Program-made: the position numbers and the translations under genes | Shown: piece by piece, positions 55,701 through 62,773 of the stretch | Layout: each line of letters starts with the position of its first letter | Position numbering within the stretch: the first letter of the stretch is position 1 | Notes under the pieces: generated by a model | What the model saw: only the letters and a program-made list of their open reading frames with translations | Told to the model about the DNA's origin: nothing | Database searches by the model: none | NCBI RefSeq assembly: GCF_051027545.1 | Contig: NZ_CP194902.1 | Coordinates: forward strand, 4,464,001-4,528,000 | DNA from: Methylocaldum sp002005105 | Lineage (GTDB): Bacteria; Pseudomonadota; Gammaproteobacteria; Methylococcales; Methylococcaceae | Direction of reading: 5' to 3' | Length of the DNA: 64,000 nucleotides

Positions 55701-55994
55701 GAAGTCGTGGCTTTCCCGGAACATCAGCATGACCGGATCGCCTCGCCTGAGCCCCAGGGCCCGCAAGGCGCCGAGCCGCATCCGCGCCTGCTCTGCAATG
55801 GCCTGATACGAGAAGCGGGTCTCGTGACGCCCGTCCCGGACGAAGACAACCCCGCGATCGGTGGCCGCGGCGCGCAACAAAACGTAGGCCAGGTTTTCCT
55901 CCGGGCATAGCGTTCCCGGAGCGGGACGGGGCTCGATCAAGGCCGCCTTGTCGGCAGGCCGGCCGGTGAACAGTTCGATGAGTGGCTTGGACAT
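46800..55994 (-). CDS. FAAL-PKS megasynthase: FAAL-ACP-KS-AT-KR-ACP-KS-(degenerate AT)
   Basis: 3064 residues. FAAL-type acyl-AMP ligase (30-590; IQYSSGSTGTPKGVMVSHAN, SWMPYHHDMGLIG), ACP (GGTSIKAV, Ser 635), KS1 (696-1125; DSACSSSL Cys about 886, EAHGTGTPLGDP, ANIGHLLSAAG), AT (1225-1540; GHSVGEYVA Ser about 1325 and SHAFHT, malonyl type), KR (LITGGIAGIGAE 1831; DYAAANAFLDGFA 1995), ACP (LGVDSKGA, Ser 2142), KS2 (2216-2678; NTACSAALVA Cys about 2420, ECHGTGTSLGDP, SSIGHMLSAAG), and a 390-residue AT-like tail without the GHSxG serine (AEGALSPVAAAVAG). No carrier follows KS2, so its product should pass to the tandem ACPs of the next protein. The FAAL start means a free fatty acid is the starter. 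Confidence 0.93.
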   Translation of the reverse strand: MSKPLIELFTGRPADKAALIEPRPAPGTLCPEENLAYVLLRAAATDRGVVFVRDGRHETRFSYQAIAEQARMRLGALRALGLRRGDPVMLMFRESHDFVVTFWAAVMGGIIPAPLAYPPSLTDDNAVLMKLKAIWKQLDRPLLLSDAYMAEQQSVLRQALGENSIRIEAVTDLAEPSTLADPDLARPDDLAFIQYSSGSTGTPKGVMVSHANLITNLEGIIFGAEHGPGDAFLSWMPYHHDMGLIGFHFVPMALGIEQVNLTPFTFVRKPTLWMEKISEHRSTVTGSPNFGYRHLLGKLKPDHLKRWDLSCLRNIYNGAEPIAAAVIEEFMTTLGPCGLRPEAMYPVYGMAEASLAVTFPPPGTLPRVHWLDRQELAQGRVAGAEPHGENSIAVVDEGYPVPGCGIRIVDGDGQVLPEGRVGRIHICGRNVTGGYYNNPSANTATFHDGWLDTGDLGFMIDGRLCISGRAKDIIFINGQNFYAHDIEAQAETVNGVDPGKTIACGWQDPDSGEEKTAIFLAIRNPDSPDGRAVMAEVWQRVNQVLNVALDYVVPVKAIPKTTSGKLQRYKLLEEFQRGDYDAVRHCGVDLVSGALESTVSGTENLTDLVREVWADVLGLPAARINPDQAFRSLGGTSIKAVQILGRLEDRLNRPLDHELLLRCHTVRQMADWLGGRPGSAVAASASDTGDAQEDAIAIIGTACRFPGSNSPEEYWELLSQGREAIGAVPADRFALPQGGREDWWRGGFVRDVYAFDAEFFGISPEEATDMDPQQRLFLEVAAETLERAGYSRPALDGADVGLFIGASHNNHMEFLVNALCGDALESFASLRRLPPSERDELLKEWQSRFGRFSLHVNTAVDNLLNMIAARVSHTFNWKGPSFTIDSACSSSLVAVHLACQSLRQGECSMAVAGGVSLTLSHLPFLLFQRAGALSASGRCRVFDASADGFVLGEGAGAVLLKPLSRALADGDPVLAVIRGSAVNNDGQSLGVMAPNPDGQRQVIDAVYRQFKIDPASIQFVEAHGTGTPLGDPSEIRALTHAFGGLARQSCAIGSVKANIGHLLSAAGIASLIKVVLALQHRQMPGNINLNEPSRQIDFAKTPFLPLTSTRVWTVPEGVARRAAINSFGFGGTNCHLVVEEGVAREKPKGVWPYHLLLLSARNRSALNRTSEHLAAYLERRPALDPADVCATLNSRRNHYACRDALVVESLGELANGLKGLEKRQPTETESPPPIAMMFTGQGSQYPGMAAQLYELWPRFRRAMDEAAAAFDPWLEAPLLTAIYHPEANPEQLARTEITQPAMFVADYALGRALLELGVRPAALIGHSVGEYVAACLAGAVDLADAAKVIAARGRLMSELPGQGGMLAVFARADELSAHLEDYRGRVWFAANNGSHQVVAGHRDAVAELARILEIEGRRVKPLRVSHAFHTPLLEPMLEPFSKVLAEVEWHAPRLPIISNITGDWLGANGPDANYWLRHVLEPVRFEQGIRAAYAGGIRTFVECGPDSVLTHLVATVLAGERVTLAALLDRRRENARTFLDALGTLYTAGVNLDWRMLGEDFPGRRIPLPAYPFERKVYRLPPLPPAESQGQALLHRWEWPQTPRGDSVPLPPGALLVFAGEGQAAWLAALRIRVGPDRPLLVVRPGAGFSADGGNFTVNHLDAGDYRQLWQSVLADYGAPAAVVHAWNADLTGAPRDDEAALHSGLFSLTFLAQAMHEPSPIKPCRILWLTRRAHVLDSLEPAPDPYQLLGITFALGLGEENEHLVLKAADLDTAPAAPDVDVDTILAELGTAEFGGEILAIRRSLRFQRRFGAVYNETGVSEPLLKDGDTCLITGGIAGIGAETALALARSARINLVLTGRRPLPARQEWDALPADHPDAPRVALIRQLESLGATVDYHAADAADSEAMTKAIRRLRERFGRLDGIIHSAGVVDRNVLRATDKSVESIRSVLAPKVKGSWLLHQLTADQPLKFFILYSSIAATCPLWAASLTDYAAANAFLDGFAEWRNRSGAKGRTLALNWSLWDEKGMGRDAGLMALVRSKGLRALVPETACAALSRALAIPGASVVHVIDFEAEAESPAPAAAPAAHSPVPEPVEPAPRAALAVQAADWLELVRQLTGAYVNVAAEQIDSGRKFHELGVDSKGAVEIAEKLAAILRQHVTPTLLFEFQSPLDLARHLENQHGPEFLARSQEPGPARTITITTTAASRSDRRTDDRIAIVGMSLRVPGSASSDEYWNMLAEGRCEIREVPRDRWSPEDYFDAVNRHTHGSYSKWGGFLERAHEFDPQFFGISPREAKAMDPQQRIFMEVAYEALQQSGYAGEGRAERLGVFVGCEQNYYAEHFINQQRYCRLRDRIRSTDWYRQLPMGARADWDDALREVLQPAELLSDAIAGNGLNEIACRLSHWLNVRGPSLIVNTACSAALVATHLACQSLRSGESRIAVAGGAYLNMGSTPFVFLSRVNAMSPDGRCYPFDRRANGMVLGEGVAALVLKSLADAMADGDYIHGVILGSAMNNDGHSSGLTAPNPAGQAECIARAYRESRVDPATVSYVECHGTGTSLGDPVEVEGMTKGFRQFTDRRGYCGIGSVKSSIGHMLSAAGIPSVIKVLLAMRHDYLPPTVNYSEPNPYIDFDASPFYVVDSHGRPWTGNGQPRRAGVNAFGFGGTNCHLILEEPPRAVDQPTGMDRVPLSDPQLLYLTARTESTLRAYAKALHAHLEENPSISAEQVACSLNGAQREMNFRAAAVVRGREDLLAVLASVAGSGKHDRLLSGRANPKQPPAMAWVFDDCPWPEGTADTLARRYSVFADAWTDFRAVLPPGHETVPRLQAAAEQYALGRLLRELELVPAGLWAEGALSPVAAAVAGWLSPASAAALLNGGDAVPENGAGDQIWRIPIHTIDGKISVDNPEWAIRLRSAARNPSESVQPPTDARLRTVLLGGKGGEGKGLVRMIGAAPGDESLLTALARLYIEGLRLDTRPLCSPVLTRVLLPAYPFERKEFLYDPPPVDVEETADIAAAPEPAVAHSQGATASKEPQQNIATALLDELNRIILPREPLNEHS

Positions 55995-56012
55995 AAGGCT
56001 TCTCCGACAGCG

Positions 56013-58703
56013 TCAATTCGAGTTTTCACCCATGCGCCCGGCTGGACTCGCGGTGAACACGGTGCCCCCTCCGGCACCAGCGACCGGCGGGTGTCCTGTT
56101 CCGGCATAGTCGGCATCCAGGGCAGTGAACTCGCTGCGCCCGGCGGCGTCGGCGGCGGAAGGAACAGGGTGGCCATAGCCGCCCTTCCCCGGATCGCTTT
56201 CGCTCGCCCCGGCTAGCCCGGATTTCTCGCACCCCTTCGTCGCGAGGTCGTCGAGACGCCGCTGTGGCGTGCCGCACGGACCGAGCGGCGGCGAAGGCGT
56301 AGCCGACTCTACGTCGAGCCGGCGCGAGGGAGTACGGTGCGCCACAGCGAGTGGATCGGCGTCCGCAGTAGGAGGGGTGTGAGAAATGCGGGCTAGGAGA
56401 CGGCGCGGCTTATCGATCAGGGACAGGACGGCCGGCGTGATGGACAGGTCGGCCGCCAGGGCGACGACCAGGAACAAGCCCACCAGCAAGCCCTTGTAAA
56501 CGTTCGGCATGAAATCGCCGAACAGAAACACGCAGAACGCCAGAACCAGCACCGCCGTGGTGAAGGTGATGGAAATGCCCACGTCGGAGAACGCCTCCCC
56601 GATCGCCTCGCGCGCGGTGTGCCCGGCCCGCCGCGCCTCCCGGTAATGGCTGAAGAAATGGATGGTGTCGTCGACGGCGATACCGTAACCGATGCTCGCC
56701 ACCATGATGGTGCCGATATCCAGGTAGATGCCGGCCATGCCCATGAACCCCAGGGCAACGAGGACGGGCAGAAAATTGGGCAGCGTGCTGGCGAGGCCCA
56801 ATTGCCAGGAACGGAACAGCAGGCCGATGAGAACGGTCACCCCTACCACCGACACGGCGAATGAACTGATGAGGCTGTCCGAGACATTGTTGCCCATGTT
56901 GGTGTACAACACGTCGCGGCCGGTGAACTCGACCTTTACGTTCTTGAGATTCTTGGCCGCCCAGTCGCTGATGATGTCCATGTTTTCGCGGCTGGCGCGG
57001 GTCGGGACCAGGGCGCGGATCACAGTCACGCGGCTCGCGGAATAATCGACGTTGAAACGGTCGTTGATGTCCTGACCCACCGGCACCGAGAGGCTGTAGA
57101 GGAACAAATATTGGGCGATCGAATCGTTGTCATCGGGAAGGGTATGGAAACTGGGGTCGTCCTCGTGCAGGGCGCGATTGACATTGCGCAGCACGGTGGA
57201 CAGGGAGTAGACGTTGCTCAGCCCGCCCGGCGCTTCCTGGGCCAGGTACTGCGTGAAGGCATCCAGGTCGCGCATATACTCCACGGTCTTGATGGAATCC
57301 GGGCCCTTGCCGCGTACGACCAGCTCGTACACCGCCCCGCCCGAGCCCTTCTCCTCCAGGAAATGGACCGATTCGGCGAACCAGAAGCTGGAGCGGAAAT
57401 AGGACACCGGATTGGAATCGACCGTGAGCATCGGCAGGAAAGCCGCAAAGATGCCGATGAAGACGAGCCAGCCCAGGACCACCTGCCTGCTGCGGTGTAT
57501 GGACGCCCAACGCAGCCGATCCAGAAAACCCTTGAACCACTCGGAATCGAAGACGGGACGCGGCGTCTTTTCCGGGAAGAAACTCAACAGCGCCGGCAGC
57601 AGGGTCAGAGTCAGGAACAGAATCAGCAAAGTGCCGCAGCCGGCCTCGAAACCGAACAGCTTGAGAGGAATGATGGTGGCCGTGAAATAGAAGGAGAAGA
57701 AACCGATCGCCGTCGTGACCGAGGTCATGACGATCGCGCTCAGATTGATCCGCAGCGACTCCTTGACGGCGTCCCTGGAATTCAGACCCTTGCGCTTGGC
57801 TTTGACGAACATCGCCGCCATATGGACGCAGCCCGCCACGGCGATACCGATGAGCAACTGCGGCGTCGTGGTGGTGACCACGTTCAGTTTATGGCCCACG
57901 AGTCCGGTAAGGCCCATGGCGCCGATCACGCTCAGGAGAGAGATGCCGAGGGACAGCAGGACTCCGAGGATCGAGCGGAACAGGATGAACCACACCACAC
58001 CCAGAATGACCAGCAACAGCGGGACCAGGAATCCCATATCCTTCTGCGCCACCTGGTCGAAAGCCTGGTCGGTGATGGGACCGCCGGCTAGGTAAAACTC
58101 GTAGCCGCTCCGGGCTTTCTCCTCGTCCAGGATTTGCATCAACTGGTTGTAGACCTTCGCCGGCAACTCGGGCGTCACGGCGACCGGCGCGATGCGCGCT
58201 CGAATGATGCCGACTTTCCGATCCGGGGAGATCAGAGAACCGGTCACCAGCGGGTCCTGGTCGATATAACTCCGGGCTGCCGCGATGCGCTCCGGGGTGA
58301 CCGGCTTGTCGCTCGGGAACAGCGCCTCGGCGCTGAAGCCTTCGGCATCGCCCCGCAACGCCTGGAAGTTGGAAAGCGAATCCACCCGGATCACGCCGGC
58401 TACGTGCCAGAATTTGTCGGTAAGACGCTGGATGGTTTCGAGGGGCTTCGGCTGAAGAATCCCCTGCGGCTCTTCGAACGCCACGACGAACATATCATCG
58501 TGGCCGAACTCCTTGACGAAAAGATCGTAGCTTTTTAGATAAGGGTCCTCCTCGTCGAACCAGATGCGATAGTTCGAGTCGAAGGACAGCCTTCCCAGAA
58601 ACCCGCCCAGAAAGACGATCACGGCAAGGCTCGCCACGATCACCCAGATCCGGTTCCTGATGACCCAGTTGGCGTAAGCCGTTACCAGTTTCTTCTCACG
58701 CAT
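56013..58703 (-). CDS. RND/MMPL-type transporter (HpnN-like lipid exporter), C-terminus altered by a repeat
   Basis: 896 residues. It has two RND halves, each with one N-terminal helix, a periplasmic domain and a five-helix bundle: RIWVIVASLAVIVFLGGFLG at the start, GFLVPLLLVILGVVWFILFR ... TTPQLLIGIAVAGCVHMAAMF, then RQVVLGWLVFIGIFAAFLPM and SIGYGIAVDDTIHFFSHYREA with its Asp pair. MMPL/HpnN proteins move hopanoids or glycolipids to the outer membrane. The protein should end near LIDKPRRLLARIS (about 769); the last 125 residues (rich in Pro, Arg, Gly) come from a repeat. It lies 18 bases upstream of the FAAL-PKS gene and 21 bases downstream of the barrel gene. Confidence 0.88.
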   Translation of the reverse strand: MREKKLVTAYANWVIRNRIWVIVASLAVIVFLGGFLGRLSFDSNYRIWFDEEDPYLKSYDLFVKEFGHDDMFVVAFEEPQGILQPKPLETIQRLTDKFWHVAGVIRVDSLSNFQALRGDAEGFSAEALFPSDKPVTPERIAAARSYIDQDPLVTGSLISPDRKVGIIRARIAPVAVTPELPAKVYNQLMQILDEEKARSGYEFYLAGGPITDQAFDQVAQKDMGFLVPLLLVILGVVWFILFRSILGVLLSLGISLLSVIGAMGLTGLVGHKLNVVTTTTPQLLIGIAVAGCVHMAAMFVKAKRKGLNSRDAVKESLRINLSAIVMTSVTTAIGFFSFYFTATIIPLKLFGFEAGCGTLLILFLTLTLLPALLSFFPEKTPRPVFDSEWFKGFLDRLRWASIHRSRQVVLGWLVFIGIFAAFLPMLTVDSNPVSYFRSSFWFAESVHFLEEKGSGGAVYELVVRGKGPDSIKTVEYMRDLDAFTQYLAQEAPGGLSNVYSLSTVLRNVNRALHEDDPSFHTLPDDNDSIAQYLFLYSLSVPVGQDINDRFNVDYSASRVTVIRALVPTRASRENMDIISDWAAKNLKNVKVEFTGRDVLYTNMGNNVSDSLISSFAVSVVGVTVLIGLLFRSWQLGLASTLPNFLPVLVALGFMGMAGIYLDIGTIMVASIGYGIAVDDTIHFFSHYREARRAGHTAREAIGEAFSDVGISITFTTAVLVLAFCVFLFGDFMPNVYKGLLVGLFLVVALAADLSITPAVLSLIDKPRRLLARISHTPPTADADPLAVAHRTPSRRLDVESATPSPPLGPCGTPQRRLDDLATKGCEKSGLAGASESDPGKGGYGHPVPSAADAAGRSEFTALDADYAGTGHPPVAGAGGGTVFTASPAGRMGENSN
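56270..56399. repeat. Dispersed repeat inside the 3' end of the RND gene
   Basis: On the minus strand it begins CTAGCCCGCATTTCTCACAC and shares blocks with the gap at 40300-40384, where the same word follows the NRPS stop. It also contains GTGCCGCACGGACCGAGCGG, paralleled near 40310. The RND reading frame runs through it. Confidence 0.75.
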
Positions 58704-58724
58704 AGCATCCCGCCGAAAATTGAA

Positions 58725-60014
58725 TTAAAAACTGTATCTCAGCCGCACCCGAAAGGCGCCGTCACCGTCTTCGTCCTGATCCGGGAAAACGAAAAACCCG
58801 AAAGAGTCCGTATACGTCACCTCGAACCGGAGCTGCTCGACGATGTCACGGGCATATCGGGCTCGCACGAGCCAGGTGCCGGCCGGCTTGAAATTGTTTA
58901 TGGCCCCGACCTCGAACTCCTGGCGGGCCAGGTCGTTGACCGTCAAACGAAAACCGGTGAAAAGGCTGTTCTCGAGTATCTGGAATCTGACTTGCCCATC
59001 ACCGACTTTCCCGAAATATTCGGTAAACAGCGTCAAATCGGATAGGCCGACAATCGCGGGAAAGGTGTATTCCAACCCCGCGGTGTAAAAGAATCCCGGC
59101 GCAAGCAGTTCGGTCTCGGGAAAGCGATAGAATCCCTCTCCCTTGACGATCAGGCTCTCGATAACTTTGGTGAATTCAAAACCGAGGCGGTTGGATTTGT
59201 AGGGGGTCCCGATCAACTTCGTCCCCGCCTCGTTCATATCGAAAATCGGCAGCCTTTCGATGACGTTCGCCCAATTCAAGGCAAAATCGAAGCCGTCGCC
59301 TGCATAGAAGTAGCGGATCGCCCACTGGTCCTCGAATCGTTCCGCCGGTTCGCGAATCGGAGCACCGCCACTGAGACTGTAGAAGTTATCCGGCCCCGGA
59401 AAGCTGTCGGGAATGTAGTAGGGAATCGAATACGCACTGATATCGCTGTTATCGAATTTCCAACGGAATAGAGCCGCAGGTATACCGATTTTGCTCGGCT
59501 CGATCACATCGTCCCGAAAATCCCTAGGGTTGAGTACGTCTATTCGGTTTACGCTCTCCATCTGGCCCCAGGTGAAAATCTGATTTCCAATCCTAAAATC
59601 CCAGTTTTCTGTGCTGTATTCGACCCACGCTTCGTTGAGGCGAATAGTATTTTGTCGATCATCCATGAAGTCATAGCGGGCAAACGGCGCTATAGCGGCG
59701 TGCCAGTTTTCTCCAATGCTTACTTCCGATCGAAAGTCGAGTCGTAATGCGTGATTCTGCTCGATCTGCCCAGGAAAAAGAGGCGTCTCAGGATACTGAT
59801 AAGTCTCGTAATCGAAGCTGCCCGCAATATTCAGCTTTTCCATCCAAGAACCGATCCCGGATAGACCTTCTGAACTGGTTTCGCCCTCACAAAACCCAAA
59901 TTCCGGTGACAACATCAAATAAAACCCCAAAGCAGTTATTAGCAGCTTTAACAAGAATGCCCCTAATTCAATTCCAAATCCTGCACTTGCTGAAAAAGCC
60001 TGCTGAAAGGGCAT
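58725..60014 (-). CDS. Outer-membrane beta-barrel protein (DUF1302-like)
   Basis: About 429 residues. A hydrophobic signal region (GAFLLKLLITALGFYLMLSP, about residues 15-35) leads to alternating beta-strand sequence (HALRLDFRSEVSIGENWHAA, WVEYSTENWDFRIGNQIFTW, FRVRLRYSF), and the chain ends in the C-terminal Phe used for outer-membrane insertion. The RIGNQIFTWGQMESVNRIDV segment resembles DUF1302/DUF1302-like porins that occur beside RND lipid exporters. The ATG at 60014 is preferred; 60047 would add 11 residues. It probably forms the outer-membrane exit or receptor for the exported lipid, by context. Confidence 0.75.
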   Translation of the reverse strand: MPFQQAFSASAGFGIELGAFLLKLLITALGFYLMLSPEFGFCEGETSSEGLSGIGSWMEKLNIAGSFDYETYQYPETPLFPGQIEQNHALRLDFRSEVSIGENWHAAIAPFARYDFMDDRQNTIRLNEAWVEYSTENWDFRIGNQIFTWGQMESVNRIDVLNPRDFRDDVIEPSKIGIPAALFRWKFDNSDISAYSIPYYIPDSFPGPDNFYSLSGGAPIREPAERFEDQWAIRYFYAGDGFDFALNWANVIERLPIFDMNEAGTKLIGTPYKSNRLGFEFTKVIESLIVKGEGFYRFPETELLAPGFFYTAGLEYTFPAIVGLSDLTLFTEYFGKVGDGQVRFQILENSLFTGFRLTVNDLARQEFEVGAINNFKPAGTWLVRARYARDIVEQLRFEVTYTDSFGFFVFPDQDEDGDGAFRVRLRYSF

Positions 60015-60192
60015 GGTCTTTTCCGTGAAAAATAGAGTTTCAGCCATCCGATGCTTTCGTTAGGTATATTCTCGATCGGAGGTTTTTAACAGACGCTCAA
60101 TTACCTTTGGCAAGACCAAGGAAAGATGGCCAGATCGCTGGAGTAACTAACGTCCGTCCAAAGTACCAATGCCGTTAAGTTAAGCCGTCATT

Positions 60193-60561
60193 CCAATCGC
60201 AAACGGTCGTTCTGGGAGCGCCAGAACGCCCCTTCCGGCAGGGATTGCTCACCCCATCCCTGGGGTTCGTCCTACGGACCGTGCTCCGCACGTCCAAATT
60301 TGCTCCTGGCAAATTTGTGCCGGACAAATCGGCAGGATGGCCGATTTGCACGCGAAGCGCCCGTAGGGTGCCGCACAGGGACTGTGCGGCATGAATCCAG
60401 AGCACAGGGAAGTGACACGCCTCTGCCATCCATGGCTTCTGGACCCCGGCATTCCAATCGCAAACGGTGTCTTCGGGAAGGGCGTGGCCGGCGCTCCCGG
60501 CCAGGCCGTTTGCGATTGGAAGGGTCATCCCAGCGCTCCTGGGATGACCGTTTGCGATTGG
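60193..60561. repeat. Cluster of CCAATCGCAAACGGT repeats
   Basis: The word occurs near 60193 and 60454 on the plus strand and near 60505 and 60547 inverted (the third with one change). It is the same word that starts the 42-bp tandem units at 22639. GTGCCGCACAGGGACTGTGC hairpins are also present. No gene is recognised between the barrel and LolA-like genes (60048-60677). Confidence 0.85.
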
Positions 60562-60677
60562 AGCACCGAAGCCACCCTTCCCTGCCGGGGTGACGTCATT
60601 CGCCTTAATTTAACGGCATTGTCCGAAGTACAACTCTTCTTGTTTACCGGTTTTATAGAAATGCCCAAGACTCTATT

Positions 60678-61568
60678 TCAACGCGGCGATTCAAGCCCCC
60701 GAACCGTAAACATGCTCGCATCGGTGGGAATTTTCAGCTTGATTTCGTCAAAGCTAAGCGTTGATGCTTTCTTGGTTTGAACGTTTCTGACCGTAATTTT
60801 TTTGGAGCGCCAGATTCCCTCAACTTGGTGATGCCCCTCAAGGAAACGCTCTTTGATAAGTTCCCCTTTTCGATCGAAATACTGGCTTTTTGCCTCTTGC
60901 AAATTGTCCTTATAGCGCCATCTAATAATCTTCGAATATCCCGAGTTTGAGTTTTTCGGCGTCCGCTCCATGACATAGCAGTCTTTTCCATCAACCGTAT
61001 CGTCACCGAGATACTTGAAGTTGTACTTTTCGAATTGACGGACTACGAGATCTTCATAGGCAAATTCAGACCCCATGAAAGAGCCGCTTTTGTTGGAGGA
61101 TGCAATCCGCTTGGCCCGCTTGAGTGCCGGCAAGTACAGCCATTGATCGTCGTCTTCGGCGCCCTTTTCATAGGTAAGCAGAGCGGTATCCTTGATATCC
61201 GGCGGAAAAGAGAACCTTACGAGTGTCTTGTCGTGCCTATCCGGTTCCTCATGCCCCCAGAAATCCAATTTCCTCTGGGATTCCTGGCCTTCCGCATTGA
61301 TCAGGGTCAAGGTCATCTTTCGGAATTCGCCGATGTAGCCGGCCTGGATTTCGTCCGCCTTCCGCTCGATATCGAGCGCCTCGATACCGGGCGTCGGCGG
61401 GCGCATATCGGCATTTGCGAGCATTGAATACTGAAGGAACAGAGTTCCTGACAGACTCAAAAGAATTCCGCGGATAAAACTCGAAACCGAGTCAGAACGG
61501 GCGACGTGAGCCCAATTGGCAAATAACTTCGGAGTGAAGTTAAGCGTACGATTTTCGATATGGCTCAT
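60678..61568 (-). CDS. Outer-membrane lipoprotein-sorting (LolA-like) periplasmic protein
   Basis: 296 residues. A hydrophobic N-terminal segment (FIRGILLSLSGTLFLQYSML, about residues 31-50) ends at ANA, after a 30-residue cytoplasmic extension that may be misassigned start sequence. The body matches the LolA-like sorting family (PF17131 type): MTLTLINAEGQESQRKLDFW, RFSFPPDIKDTALLTYEKGA, DDQWLYLPALKRAKRIASSN, KSGSFMGSEFAYEDLVVRQF. These proteins carry hydrophobic molecules across the periplasm and are usually encoded with RND exporters and barrels like the two downstream genes. It is the first gene of the minus-strand cluster but 630 bases of repeats separate it from the barrel gene. Confidence 0.85.
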   Translation of the reverse strand: MSHIENRTLNFTPKLFANWAHVARSDSVSSFIRGILLSLSGTLFLQYSMLANADMRPPTPGIEALDIERKADEIQAGYIGEFRKMTLTLINAEGQESQRKLDFWGHEEPDRHDKTLVRFSFPPDIKDTALLTYEKGAEDDDQWLYLPALKRAKRIASSNKSGSFMGSEFAYEDLVVRQFEKYNFKYLGDDTVDGKDCYVMERTPKNSNSGYSKIIRWRYKDNLQEAKSQYFDRKGELIKERFLEGHHQVEGIWRSKKITVRNVQTKKASTLSFDEIKLKIPTDASMFTVRGLESPR

Positions 61569-62069
61569 ACTGACACTCTTGTAAAAAAACGGTTTCTTTG
61601 TATATAGATGTTTTCACCAAGCGCCAGTCCAGTTTTTAAGGGCGGAATATATTGGTGAAGCTTCGACACTATAAAGAGGAATTGTTACAAATTTGATAGT
61701 GTTATTGTTGCAGTTTGATGTAACGATGATCTGACTTTGAAAGGACAGCCCAAGCTAATACCAGCAGTTGGCGACGAAACCGGTGAACACTAGGGCGATG
61801 TTGGGATACGGACTCTAAGTAATCGGAATTGCAATCCGGCGATTTAAAACGGAAGCGCAATCCGATTGTCATTTAATTTAAATATGACGCGAGTATTAAG
61901 GAACAAAAATAGTATTGAAGCCAACGTTACGAAAACTGCATGGCGGTCAAATTATTCGTCACAAAACTATCACAAAGCCAGGTATAGATATTTGGATCAA
62001 CGAGACGCAAGAACTGATTTTGATATTTCTGCCGATATTTTTGATTTCTGATTCTTAGGGAATCTCTGA
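61569..62069. other. AT-rich intergenic stretch upstream of the LolA-like gene
   Basis: Markedly AT-rich compared with the cluster. It should contain the minus-strand promoter of the LolA-like gene. An open frame at 61866-62051 has no ribosome-binding site or family resemblance. I see no RNA gene. Confidence 0.45.
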
Positions 62070-62580
62070 ATGAATCGCCATGGCAAGCTTGCCCCAGGCT
62101 ACTGGAGTGGTGACTTGATAAAACAAGCCAGCTTTGCCTCGTTGACGTTTGATGCCAAGAAAAAACAGACCCGGCGGGAGAAATTCCTGGCCGAAATGGA
62201 ACAGGCGGTGCCTTGGGACGCGCTGTTGGCGGTCATTGAGCCGTATTTCCCCAAAGCTGGGCGTCGGGGTCGTCAGCCCATGCCACTGGAAGCGATGTTG
62301 CGGATCTACTTTCTGCAGCAGTGGTATGCGCTGTCCGATCCGGGCATGGAAGACGCCTTGTACGAGATTGAGTCGATGCGGCGGTTCGCCGGGCTGGAAC
62401 TCGTGGAAGACGCGCTGCCGGATGAAACGACCATCCTCAACTTCCGTCGCTTGCTGGAGCGGCACGAGTCGACTGCCAAGCTGATGAACACCATCAATGA
62501 TGTGTTGGAACAAAAAGGTCGTTTGCTCAAAGGCGGCACGATGGTGGACGCGACGCTCATTCATGCCGCCCCGTCGACCA
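62070..62580 (+). pseudogene. IS5-family transposase, 3'-truncated
   Basis: About 170 codons of transposase: YWSGDLIKQASFASLTFDAK, REKFLAEMEQAVPWDALLAV, YFPKAGRRGRQPMPLEAMLR, DEALPDETTILNFRRLLERH and finally GGTMVDATLIHAAPST, which carries the first Asp of the DDE triad. Immediately after this the sequence changes to the small-gene/Fic region and the frame continues as nonsense. The second Asp, the Glu and the right end are missing, so the element was cut by a rearrangement. Confidence 0.88.
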
Positions 62581-62608
62581 ATTTGGTTTTATTCAGCGGT
62601 TTCCTAGC

Positions 62609-62773
62609 TCAATCAAGCTCCCGAACCAGCGATCGGACGCGGCGAACCAGGTCAGTATCGACCGTCTGCAGCCGTTCTCGACGGGCTGCGATATCTTGGC
62701 CGAGCAGATTCAGGAAAGCGGTTTCGGCGGGATCACTGCTTGTGGTTTTGTCGTCGTTCAGGGATTTACTCAT
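62609..62773 (-). CDS. Small protein (54 residues) overlapping the Fic gene
   Basis: The minus strand reads MSKSLNDDKTTSSDPAETAF and then LNLLGQDIAARRERLQTVDTDLVRRVRSLV to a TGA. Its ATG overlaps the stop of the Fic gene (ATGA), implying translational coupling. It is charged and helical in the C-terminal half. I do not recognise a family; position suggests an accessory protein of the Fic enzyme, possibly an antitoxin, though antitoxins usually precede the toxin. Confidence 0.55.
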   Translation of the reverse strand: MSKSLNDDKTTSSDPAETAFLNLLGQDIAARRERLQTVDTDLVRRVRSLVRELD

